A DNA stretch of 64,000 bases from Nostocales cyanobacterium HT-58-2 (GTDB taxonomy: Bacteria > Cyanobacteriota > Cyanobacteriia > Cyanobacteriales > Nostocaceae), in the NCBI GenBank assembly GCA_002163975.1, contig CP019636.1:5645501-5709500 (forward strand), in the 5' to 3' direction. The notes beneath the pieces are model-generated. The model was not told the origin of the DNA and did not search any database. It worked only from the letters and a program-made list of their open reading frames with translations. Each line of letters opens with the position of its first letter. The first letter of the stretch is position 1. Positions 54,805 through 62,096 of the stretch are shown piece by piece. Position numbers and translations under genes: made by a program.

Positions 54805-55140
54805 ATGCACTCTACTGCTCATAATGCAAACGTCCGAAATTATGTGTTAGATAGAGCGATCGCAAACTATGAGTTGGTACTGTTCCTAGAGTATATACCG
54901 TATGTTCTGGAAACTTGGCTGCGGGAAAACCCCAAAAAATTTCAGAAACCCCTAGATGATTTACGCACGATGATTGACTTTTTGAGGATGAAGGGAATCA
55001 TCCACGTCGATGCGCATTTTCGCAACGTCCTTACCGACGGCGAGCAGACATATTTGACCGATACTCTGAATTCACTTCATCTCAACGCAGTCAACGCAAT
55101 TTTAGATCCCATGATTGCTTCCCTATATGCTCAATTTTGA
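54805..55140 (+). pseudogene. Decayed copy of the kinase-fold cassette gene
   Basis: The leader from R' to 54815 (GCACTCTAC) and codons NANVRNYVLDRAIANYELVLFLEYIP...GIIHVDAHFRN...TYLTD match the intact gene at 59466-60572. About 140 N-terminal residues are missing at a junction within ATA (about 54821-54823). Homology ends at about 55062, just before the DFG motif, and is followed by unrelated DNA. The junction CTCTAC|TGCTCATA also preserves the empty site of the 57.9-kb IS. Confidence 0.88.
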
Positions 55141-55555
55141 CACTTTTATCAGAGCAATTCTTGTGGTCAGAATGATTTTTACAAAACAACGCAGTGGAGT
55201 AGCGCCAGGGAACAAGATGAGGCGATGGCACAGAGTGCCCGCTTTCAGCGATCGCGTACTCATGACAAATTTTTTGTGAGTCAAATTGTCTAACCTCGGC
55301 AAGCAACCAAATTGAAATTCACATTCTCAAAGATAGTAGTTGAATTGTCATCGGATAGCGAGGGCAGAGAAACTTATCATCGAAGTAAAAGTTGTTCACA
55401 ACACTAATAAACTCATCCAGTAGCACTGCGCAACGATAAAGCAACAGTATGCAATGACAAAGCAACACTACGCAATGGCAAAGCAAGAACTTGTAATCAC
55501 AAATCAACAACGTGCAATAACAAAGCAGCACTGCGCAATCACAAAGTAGTGATTC
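55130..55555 (+). repeat. Duplicated block: MITE-like unit plus 21-bp minisatellite, copy 2
   Basis: Matches 51414-51881: MITE-like unit 55137-55286, shared flank, then six 21-bp units (55430-55555), two fewer than copy 1. In direct orientation to copy 1, bracketing attC-like sites A and B. Confidence 0.85.
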
Positions 55556-55699
55556 GCAATCCTTACAACGAGTCTGTTAGCTGGTTTTCTTTGGGGCACT
55601 CCAGGCAAAACCAACTGATTCCCCAGAAAATGTTGATAGGCGATGTATCACTGACAATAATAACAATCTGCCCATTTCCCGCAAGTTTTGAATGTCCTG

Positions 55700-55758
55700 T
55701 TTGACACTTTTATCAGAGCAATTCTTATGGTGAGAATGATTGTTACAGAACAACGCAA
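55700..55758 (+). repeat. MITE-like unit, left-end fragment
   Basis: TTTGACACTTTTATCAGAGCAATTC to ACAGAACAACGCAA, then direct junction to the leader of the AraC-GyrI gene. Confidence 0.7.
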
Positions 55759-55828
55759 TTGAGCAATTTCTGTCAAGCTTTATAGATTCCAAGGCAGTAG
55801 TCTATTGATAGCCAAGGAGGATGCTTCA

Positions 55829-56713
55829 TTGACTACATCTGCCGTTGACACCTATTACTCTAGATTCCGCAAGGTGCTTGAGTACATCGATTCTCATCTG
55901 GACGACGACCTGAGTGTCGATCGCCTGAGCAACGTTGCTGCATTCTCGAAGTATCATTTTCACAGACAGTTCTCTGAACTTTTCGGGATTAGCGTATACA
56001 AATACGTTCAACTCCATCGCTTGAAGCGCGCTTCTTACCAACTTGCCTTTCGTGACTATATGCAGATCATCGATATTTCGCTGGCAAGTGGCTACGAAAA
56101 CCATGAATCATTTTCTCGTGCATTCAAGAAAAGCATAGGGCAAACTCCTTCCGAGTTCAGAGAGTGTCCGCAGTGGAATCCTTGGCACTTGACTTACCAA
56201 CCATTAAGTGACTTAAGGATCAAGCACATGAAACCAGAAAATCAGCCTACAAAAGTTAAGCTAATCACCTTTAAAGACACCAAAGTAGCTGCTCTTGAGC
56301 ACCGTGGTGATCCAAATCTCATCGGGAATTCGGTTCGCAAGTTTATCGAATGGCGAAAGCAGAACAATCTGCTGCCCCAAGTCAGTGATACTTTTAACAT
56401 CCTCTACGATAATCCGTCTGAGACATCGCCTGAAAACTATCGTTTTGACATATGCGCATCAACAGATCAAGATGTGGCTGACAACCCATTTGGGGTTGTA
56501 GAAAAAATGATTCCTGGTGGTAAATGCGCTGTATTGAGGCACATTGGAGATGATGCGAACCTTGGCGAGAGCATCAATTATCTTTACTCGAACTGGCTCC
56601 CATTGAGTGGAGAAGAACCGCGAGACTTTCCACTGTTTCTACACAGAGTCAGTTTTTTTCCTGATGTGCCTGAGCATGAGGCGATTACCGACGTGTTTCT
56701 TCCCCTCAAGTAA
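55829..56713 (+). CDS. AraC-family regulator with GyrI-like effector domain, cassette cargo
   Basis: 294 residues from TTG 55829, with AAGGAGG eight bases upstream (55814-55820); a TTG at 55805 lacks a ribosome site. N-terminal AraC HTH: RKVLEYIDSHLDDDLSVDRLSNVAAFSKYHFHRQFSELFGISVYKYVQLHRLKRASYQL. C-terminal GyrI/SbmC-like ligand domain (TFKDTKVAALEHRGDPNLIG...GKCAVLRHIGDD...). Such proteins sense small hydrophobic or cationic compounds. Its 5' end also exists as a fragment at 53.98 kb; attC-like site C follows it. Confidence 0.88.
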   Translation: MTTSAVDTYYSRFRKVLEYIDSHLDDDLSVDRLSNVAAFSKYHFHRQFSELFGISVYKYVQLHRLKRASYQLAFRDYMQIIDISLASGYENHESFSRAFKKSIGQTPSEFRECPQWNPWHLTYQPLSDLRIKHMKPENQPTKVKLITFKDTKVAALEHRGDPNLIGNSVRKFIEWRKQNNLLPQVSDTFNILYDNPSETSPENYRFDICASTDQDVADNPFGVVEKMIPGGKCAVLRHIGDDANLGESINYLYSNWLPLSGEEPRDFPLFLHRVSFFPDVPEHEAITDVFLPLK

Positions 56714-56766
56714 ATTCGTACAGGTGGCGCAACTATTCATTCCAGCGGAGTATTGAAGCCAAAGCA

Positions 56767-56962
56767 ACATAACAACGCCCATGCACATCGACTGCCAAGA
56801 GTTGATCTGTTGTAATGCAAAGGTTATCTGCGGCGGGTGATATCAAATCCGGTAGCATCTGAATAATTAAAAAACCGCAGAGACGCTAAGAACGCAGGGG
56901 AAGAACAAGGAGGAATAATTCTGATACAAACGGATTTGATAGGATGTGCACCGTTCGACCGC
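56767..56962 (+). repeat. attC-like recombination site C with repeat insertion
   Basis: R'' ACATAAC (56767-56773), spacer AACGCC, L'' CATGCACATCGAC (56780-56792), L' GATGTGCA (56943-56950), R' GTTCGACCGC (56953-56962). L'' TGCACATC and L' GATGTGCA are perfect complements. The middle is long because a common cyanobacterial intergenic repeat (ACCGCAGAGACGCTAAGAACGCA type, ~56870-56900) lies inside it. A second possible R''/L'' (GCGCAAC, CCAGCGGAG) is at 56727-56750. Confidence 0.65.
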
Positions 56963-57034
56963 TTTATCCCTCGGTGGGGTAATGCAGTAAAATTTTCGGT
57001 AGGATATATCTTTCTGCTTACGCAGCGTAGTTAC

Positions 57035-57799
57035 ATGAAGCCTGAAGTTGTTACTGCAATCATTGCAGCGCTCGTCGCGGTCACTAGCGCCATCGTCAGT
57101 ATTTATGGGCAGATGCGTATAACACAATTGTCTGATCGCCTTGCTAAACAACGTGAAGCTGAATCGCGTGAAGCACAAACATCTGCCTTAATGTCGAAAT
57201 ATCGAGATCCATTGCTACGATCAGCAATCGATCTCCAAAGCCGCTTATTTAACATTCGCCAAAACCGCGTTCTGCAAAATTTTGATCAACGGTGTTTATC
57301 TGAACAAGATTATTTAATTAGCAATACGTTGTATGTTTTTGCAGAATATTTTGGATGGGTCGAGATTCTACGGCGAGAAATTCAGTTTTTAGATTTGGGT
57401 GATCTTGAATTAAATCGTCGCCTTAGTGAACTATTTGTGAACATTACCAAGGCTTTTGGTACAAACCGATTCAATGGCAAAGATAATTTTGATCCAACAT
57501 TTCAACTATTTAATGGAGAACAGCGGGCGATTGGAGAAATTATGATGAAGTCTCGCTCAGCAGAGCAAATGCTGGGTTATGAGTGCATTGGTTATGCTGC
57601 ATTTGTTCAGAAAATGAGCGATCCAGACTTTGCCCGTTGGTTTATAAAACTAAAAGAGGATCTTGATGTGATAATAAAGGAATCGAAAATTGGCGGGGAG
57701 CGCCTTATTTCGATCCATACTAGGTTGATCGATCTGATTGATTTTCTTGACCCACGCTGTGTGCGTATACCGTTAAAGTATAGAACTAAAATTGAGTAG
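57035..57799 (+). CDS. Uncharacterised membrane-anchored protein, cassette cargo
   Basis: 254 residues from ATG 57035 (MKPEVVTAIIAALVAVTSAIVSIYG). One N-terminal TM then a helical soluble domain: LAKQREAESREAQTSALMSKYRDPLLRSAIDLQSRLFNIR, YAFAEYFGWVEILRREIQFL, RAIGEIMMKSRSAEQMLGYECIGY. Not recognised as a named family. The cassette runs from TTCGACCGC at 56954 to attC-like site D, whose R'' starts four bases after the stop codon. Confidence 0.75.
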   Translation: MKPEVVTAIIAALVAVTSAIVSIYGQMRITQLSDRLAKQREAESREAQTSALMSKYRDPLLRSAIDLQSRLFNIRQNRVLQNFDQRCLSEQDYLISNTLYVFAEYFGWVEILRREIQFLDLGDLELNRRLSELFVNITKAFGTNRFNGKDNFDPTFQLFNGEQRAIGEIMMKSRSAEQMLGYECIGYAAFVQKMSDPDFARWFIKLKEDLDVIIKESKIGGERLISIHTRLIDLIDFLDPRCVRIPLKYRTKIE

Positions 57800-57802
57800 C
57801 CA

Positions 57803-57893
57803 GCGGTCGAACACTACGTTGAAGCCGACCATACAAAGGTTGTCTGTAGGAGTCAGTATTATCTGCAGCGGCTCAACTGTACCGTTGAGACGC
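57803..57893 (+). repeat. attC-like recombination site D
   Basis: Best attC-like site. R'' GCGGTCGAAC (57803-57812), spacer ACTAC, L'' GTTGAAGCCGAC (57818-57829), middle, L' CGGCTCAAC (57869-57877), spacer TGTACC, R' GTTGAGACGC (57884-57893). GTTGaAGCCG against CGGCTCAAC pairs with one unpaired base in L'', the extrahelical-base feature of integron attC sites. R'' is the exact complement of GTTCGACCGC at 56953, the 5' boundary of the same cassette. Confidence 0.8.
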
Positions 57894-57940
57894 ATCAATC
57901 GGTGCCGCGTTAAATCAACACCTTAATGTATACACTCTAC

Positions 57941-59413
57941 CTTAACGGGAGGTCTGGAGGGCGATAGTGCGCCCACTACAACGGTACTCCGTTTAGTGGT
58001 GGGGTACATGGACCCTCCAGGTTCTTTTTGTGGGTTCGATGCCCACAAAAAGAACTGTTCTACGTTAAAATGAATAAGATAGGACTACAAAATAGTAGCA
58101 TGTTAGTTTTTGAGGCAAAATTACAAGGACAAGACGAGCAGTACCGAGCGCTAGACGAAGCGATTCGGACTGCTCGTTTTGTTAGGAATAGCTGCCTCAG
58201 ATATTGGATGGACAATCGTGGCATTGGTCGATATGACCTAAGTGCCTATTGCAAGGTACTGCGTGACACATTTGAGTGGTGCAAGAAGTTGTCTGCTCAA
58301 GCCTGTCAAGCTAGCGCAGAAAGAACATGGTCAGCGATTGCTCGCTTCTACGACAGCTGCAAGAAGAATAAGCCCGGAAAGAAAGGACATCCTCAATTCA
58401 AGAAAGAGCAAACTCATGGCAGTGTTGAATACAAGGTTGATGGGTGGAAACTTTCAGACGATAGAAGATATATCACCTTTCGAGATGGATTCAAGGCTGG
58501 CAGATTCAAGATGTGGGGCACTCGCGATTTGCATTTTTACCAAACAAGTCAAATCAAACGTGTTCGCGTCGTTCGTCGTGCCGATGGCTACTATGTTCAG
58601 TTCTGTATTGACCAGGAGCGTCTAGAAAAGCGAGAGCCAACTCTTAAGACGGTTGGCATTGATGTTGGGTTAAATCACTTTTACACAGACTCAGATGGGA
58701 ACACCGTTCCCAATCCAAGACATCTGCGCAAAAGTGAGAAAGCTCTCAAAAGATTGCAACGTCGATTATCTCGCAAGCAAAAAGGCTCGTCTAACCGAGC
58801 CAAAGCGAGAAAGAAAGTAGCGAGAAAACACCTTAAGGTAAGTCGCCAGCGTAAAGACTTTGCCGTTAAGACGGCAAGGTGCGTAGTGATGTCTAACGAC
58901 CTCGTGGCGTATGAGGACTTGAAGGTGCGGAATATGGTGAGCCAGCGCGTTGGGCGGGTTCCCCGACTTGAAGCGACTGGCGAACCCGTAAGGGTGAGGA
59001 ATCGACGCCTTTCCAAATCAATATCTGATGCTGCGTGGACTCAATTCCGAGAATGGGTTGAATATTTTGGGAAAGTATTTGGAGTGGCAACAGTTGCCGT
59101 GCCACCTCACTACACTTCCCACAACTGCTCTAACTGTGGAAAAACTGTCAAGAAAAGTCTTAGCACTAGGACGCATAACTGCTCTCACTGTGGACACATT
59201 CAAGACAGAGACCATAACGCAGCACGGAACATACTAGAACAGGGATTACGTACCGTGGGGCACACGGGGAGTAGCGCCTCTGGAGAGAACGACCTCTGTC
59301 TTGGTGAAGAAATTCCTCAAGATAAGTCGGCTCGTGGAAAGAGGAAGCCCAAGAAGTGATTCTTGGAATCCCACGCTGCAACGGTACTCCGTTCAGCGCT
59401 GGGAGGATGTCAA
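57941..59413 (+). mobile_element. IS200/IS605-type element (tnpB only) in the kinase cassette leader
   Basis: Both ends are fixed by the decayed cassette copy, whose leader reads CTCTAC directly into TGCTCATA (54810-54823); here CTCTAC and TGCTCATA are separated by 1473 bp. No target duplication, as expected. Left end: stacked inverted repeats including TTCTTTTTGTGGG/CCCACAAAAAGAA (58021-58053). Right end: CCCACGCTGCAACGG..., GCTGGGAGGATGTCAA. No tnpA. Confidence 0.9.
58100..59359 (+). CDS. tnpB: RNA-guided nuclease TnpB
   Basis: 419 residues from ATG 58100 (MLVFEAKLQGQDEQYRALDEAIRTARFVRNSCLRYW). RuvC acidic residues: Asp in VGIDVGLNHF, Glu in LVAYEDLKV, Asp in IQDRDHNAARN. Zinc ribbon CSNCGKTVKKSLSTRTHNCSHCG. 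A different subfamily from the 12-kb tnpB (they differ in the N-terminal half and in end sequences). A relic of the same element is at 52949-53068. Confidence 0.92.
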   Translation: MLVFEAKLQGQDEQYRALDEAIRTARFVRNSCLRYWMDNRGIGRYDLSAYCKVLRDTFEWCKKLSAQACQASAERTWSAIARFYDSCKKNKPGKKGHPQFKKEQTHGSVEYKVDGWKLSDDRRYITFRDGFKAGRFKMWGTRDLHFYQTSQIKRVRVVRRADGYYVQFCIDQERLEKREPTLKTVGIDVGLNHFYTDSDGNTVPNPRHLRKSEKALKRLQRRLSRKQKGSSNRAKARKKVARKHLKVSRQRKDFAVKTARCVVMSNDLVAYEDLKVRNMVSQRVGRVPRLEATGEPVRVRNRRLSKSISDAAWTQFREWVEYFGKVFGVATVAVPPHYTSHNCSNCGKTVKKSLSTRTHNCSHCGHIQDRDHNAARNILEQGLRTVGHTGSSASGENDLCLGEEIPQDKSARGKRKPKK

Positions 59414-59465
59414 TGCTCATATCCTAATTCATGCGGTTTCTCATGCTGTTGATGGACGGAGGAAA

Positions 59466-60572
59466 ATGGCTAAGAACCACATAGAACTTAGAAGGAAGAG
59501 ATACTTCAAGCTCAGTTCACAAATCGCTCAGTTGGATAATGCACAATTGCGTTCTCTGTTTGACAATAGTGAGTCGCATGAGTCGAGTATGGGTTGGGGG
59601 ATGAATCACGTTATTGTCCTTGGGCAATCTAAGGTATTTGTAAAGCGCGTTCCGGTTACGAACATTGAATATGACAACCTGTTCTCTACCAGAAACCTCT
59701 ATGATCTGCCGACTTCTTATAACTACGGCTTCGGTTCCACTGGTTTTGGCGTCTTCCGTGAACTCGTGACTCATATCAAGACAACCAATTGGGTATTGGA
59801 AGGGGCGATCGCCACTTTCCCACTGATGTACCATTATCGGATTATTCCGTTCTCCGGGCGGCGTGCGGATGTGGACATGGAACAATGGGGCAATAATGCA
59901 AACGTCCGAAATTATGTGTTAGATAGAGCGATCGCAAACTATGAGTTGGTTCTGTTTCTAGAGTACATACCGCATGTTCTGGAAACATGGCTGCTCTTAA
60001 ACCCCAACAAACTTCAGAAACCCCTGGATGATTTACGCACGACGATTGACTTTTTGAGAACAAAGGGAATCATCCACTTCGACGCACATTTTCGCAACGC
60101 CCTTACCGACGGCGAGCAGACATATTTGACCGATTTTGGTTTGGTACTTGACAAGAGTTTTGCGTTGACGAAAGATGAAGAGTCTTTCTTTGAGCAGAAC
60201 ACATTTTACGATTACGGAGAAGTCCTGCGGAATCTGGGACACCTGATTCGACCATCGTATGATTCATGTTCGGAGAACGAGAAACGCAGGATAATGAAAA
60301 AATATGGCATAAAAGAAGGCTTACAACCTTATGAAGTGGGGGCTATATTGCTCGACAATATCGAGCAGATACATGCTCATGGGGACATGAATTTAGATGA
60401 GTTCTACGTTGGCAGCATCGTCAGATACCGTAGCATCATTGCACTGATGCAAGACTTTTTTGTTGATATGTGGGGAAATGAAAAGAAGGACACGAAACTT
60501 CCCCATGCAAAACTACGGCTGTTGCTCAAAGAGACGAGGTTTCTTCCTGATGATGGATACCACGGCGGATAG
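59466..60572 (+). CDS. Kinase-fold protein, cassette cargo
   Basis: 368 residues from ATG 59466, with GGAGG five bases upstream. The frame is also open upstream into the IS end, but that part is not native. Kinase-like features: MGWGMNHVIVLGQSKVFVKRVP (Lys), catalytic loop GIIHFDAHFRN (HxD...N), metal motif TDFGL. The rest is helical (GEVLRNLGHLIRPSYDSC...). Probably a small-molecule or protein kinase of unknown target. A decayed copy lies at 54.8 kb. It belongs to the cassette starting TTGAGACGC (57885) and ending at attC-like site E. Confidence 0.78.
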   Translation: MAKNHIELRRKRYFKLSSQIAQLDNAQLRSLFDNSESHESSMGWGMNHVIVLGQSKVFVKRVPVTNIEYDNLFSTRNLYDLPTSYNYGFGSTGFGVFRELVTHIKTTNWVLEGAIATFPLMYHYRIIPFSGRRADVDMEQWGNNANVRNYVLDRAIANYELVLFLEYIPHVLETWLLLNPNKLQKPLDDLRTTIDFLRTKGIIHFDAHFRNALTDGEQTYLTDFGLVLDKSFALTKDEESFFEQNTFYDYGEVLRNLGHLIRPSYDSCSENEKRRIMKKYGIKEGLQPYEVGAILLDNIEQIHAHGDMNLDEFYVGSIVRYRSIIALMQDFFVDMWGNEKKDTKLPHAKLRLLLKETRFLPDDGYHGG

Positions 60573-60595
60573 TCGTCGTTATTTGGCGTTGCGGT

Positions 60596-60660
60596 GCGTC
60601 CCAACAACCCGCTTGTACCTGACTGTTGAGAATTTCAGGAACAGTACTTGATGTTGCCGC
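60596..60660 (+). repeat. attC-like recombination site E
   Basis: R'' GCGTCCCAAC (60596-60605), spacer AACCCG, L'' CTTGTACCTGAC (about 60612-60623), L' TCAGG...TACTTG (60635-60650), R' GTTGCCGC (60653-60660). GCGTCCCAAC is the exact complement of GTTGGGACGC, the boundary carried (as ATTGGGACGC) by the kinase cassette copy at 54759. Starts 24 bp after the kinase stop codon. The L''/L' pairing is weaker than at site D. Confidence 0.6.
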
Positions 60661-60753
60661 AGGTGGAAATCCAAGGTACACAGCGTAGAAGAAACTGGAG
60701 CTTGCAATCTAGCAATAGAATAAAATTATCAAAAATATTACGGCTTTATCTCA

Positions 60754-61743
60754 ATGAGTTTGTTTTTTTCAGCGCTTGGACTTCTCCTTTTCCTACTGAC
60801 ACTGGGCGTTGCAATTTATCTAATCACGGCTCGCCGTTATCGATCCTCTGATTCTGTAGCCAATTCCTATGATCAATGGACTGAAGATGGTATTTTGGAG
60901 TTTTACTGGGGCGAGCACATCCACTTAGGTCATTATGGTTCACCGCCGCAACGAAAGAATTTTCTGACTGCCAAATCTGACTTCGTGCATGAAATGGTAC
61001 GTTGGGGCGGCTTAGATAAATTACCCCCTGGCACCACTGTTTTAGATGTTGGCTGTGGTATTGGGGGGAGCAGCCGCATTTTGGCACGGGATTACGGGTT
61101 TGTAGTCACAGGGATTACTATCAGTCCTCAACAGGTCAAACGTGCCCAGCAGTTAAGTCCTGAGGAACTTGATGTTCAGTTTCTGGTGGATGATGCGATG
61201 GCGCTTTCATTCGCAGATGCAAGTTTTGATGTAGTTTGGTCGATTGAAGCCGGACCACATATGCCAGACAAAGCCGTTTTCGCCAAAGAGTTAATGAGGG
61301 TGCTAAAGCCGGGTGGCGTGCTGGTTGTGGCGGACTGGAATCAGAGGGATGATCGCCAAAAGCCGCTCAATTTTTGGGAGAAACTCGTCATGCAGCAACT
61401 CCTCGATCAGTGGTCTCATCCCGCGTTCTCAAGTATCGAAGGCTTTTCCGAGCTTCTAGAAGCAACGGGATTCGTTGAGGGAAGAGTATTAACAGCAGAC
61501 TGGACGGAACAAACACTTCCTTCTTGGCTAGATTCTATCTGGCAGGGAGTGGCACGACCTGAGGGATTGTTGCGGTTTGGTCTATCTGGTTTGATTAAAT
61601 CTCTACGAGAAGTACCGACCCTTCTATTGATGCGGCTAGCATTTGGCACAGGTCTTTGCCGCTTTGGGATGTTCCGCGCTTTACGGGCTGATTCCTCGCT
61701 ACAATTCACAAAGACAGTTTCAACACAAGCTGCTCAAGTTTGA
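60754..61743 (+). CDS. MPBQ/MSBQ methyltransferase (Sll0418-type)
   Basis: 329 residues. N-terminal hydrophobic helix (ALGLLLFLLTLGVAIYLITA), then DSVANSYDQWTEDGILEFYWGEHIHLGHYGSPP, SAM motif VLDVGCGIGGSSRILARDYG, ISPQQVKRAQQL, WSIEAGPHMPDKAVFAKELMRVLKPGGVLVVADWNQRDDRQ and LLMRLAFGTGLCRFGMFRA. This closely follows the cyanobacterial 2-methyl-6-phytylbenzoquinol methyltransferase of tocopherol synthesis. It lies 94 bp after attC-like site E; no attC-like site follows it, so it is probably resident chromosome. Confidence 0.88.
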   Translation: MSLFFSALGLLLFLLTLGVAIYLITARRYRSSDSVANSYDQWTEDGILEFYWGEHIHLGHYGSPPQRKNFLTAKSDFVHEMVRWGGLDKLPPGTTVLDVGCGIGGSSRILARDYGFVVTGITISPQQVKRAQQLSPEELDVQFLVDDAMALSFADASFDVVWSIEAGPHMPDKAVFAKELMRVLKPGGVLVVADWNQRDDRQKPLNFWEKLVMQQLLDQWSHPAFSSIEGFSELLEATGFVEGRVLTADWTEQTLPSWLDSIWQGVARPEGLLRFGLSGLIKSLREVPTLLLMRLAFGTGLCRFGMFRALRADSSLQFTKTVSTQAAQV

Positions 61744-62096
61744 TAAAGCAACGGCTATCTTTGACCTATCTATTTGAAAGACTATCGCCTACTTGTATTG
61801 GTATCATTGGTGGCTTGGAAGCGATCGCCTGCTCAAGAGAACCCTTGGGCTGCTTAGAAGTCGTTTGTTAATAGCAATCACTAGGTTTGATGACTTGTAC
61901 GCTGGTGCTTAGTAGCAATTGGATTTATGTTTACTACCATTGCCCATCATTCTTTCTCTACGCCTGCTCTCATCGTAGCTGTTTCAACGCGTCTTGAGCC
62001 TAGAGGGGGATTGTTGACTCCGAGTATATTTTAGCGCAAAAGCCGTCCTAGAATGACGGGGCTTGTATCCCATTCTTTTGGTCAACTGATGTTCTC
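61744..62096. other. Intergenic
   Basis: No gene seen; HIP1-type octamer near 61820. Convergent ends of the methyltransferase and the AraC gene. Confidence 0.5.

Noticed and set aside
58021..58053. tRNA-like hairpin with GGGTTCGATGCCC
   Set aside because: It is a simple 13-bp inverted repeat at the IS left end; no cloverleaf arms.
59301..59465. N-terminal extension of the kinase-fold protein
   Set aside because: The frame is open into the IS right end, but those codons duplicate the tnpB 3' end; the ATG at 59466 has a strong ribosome site.
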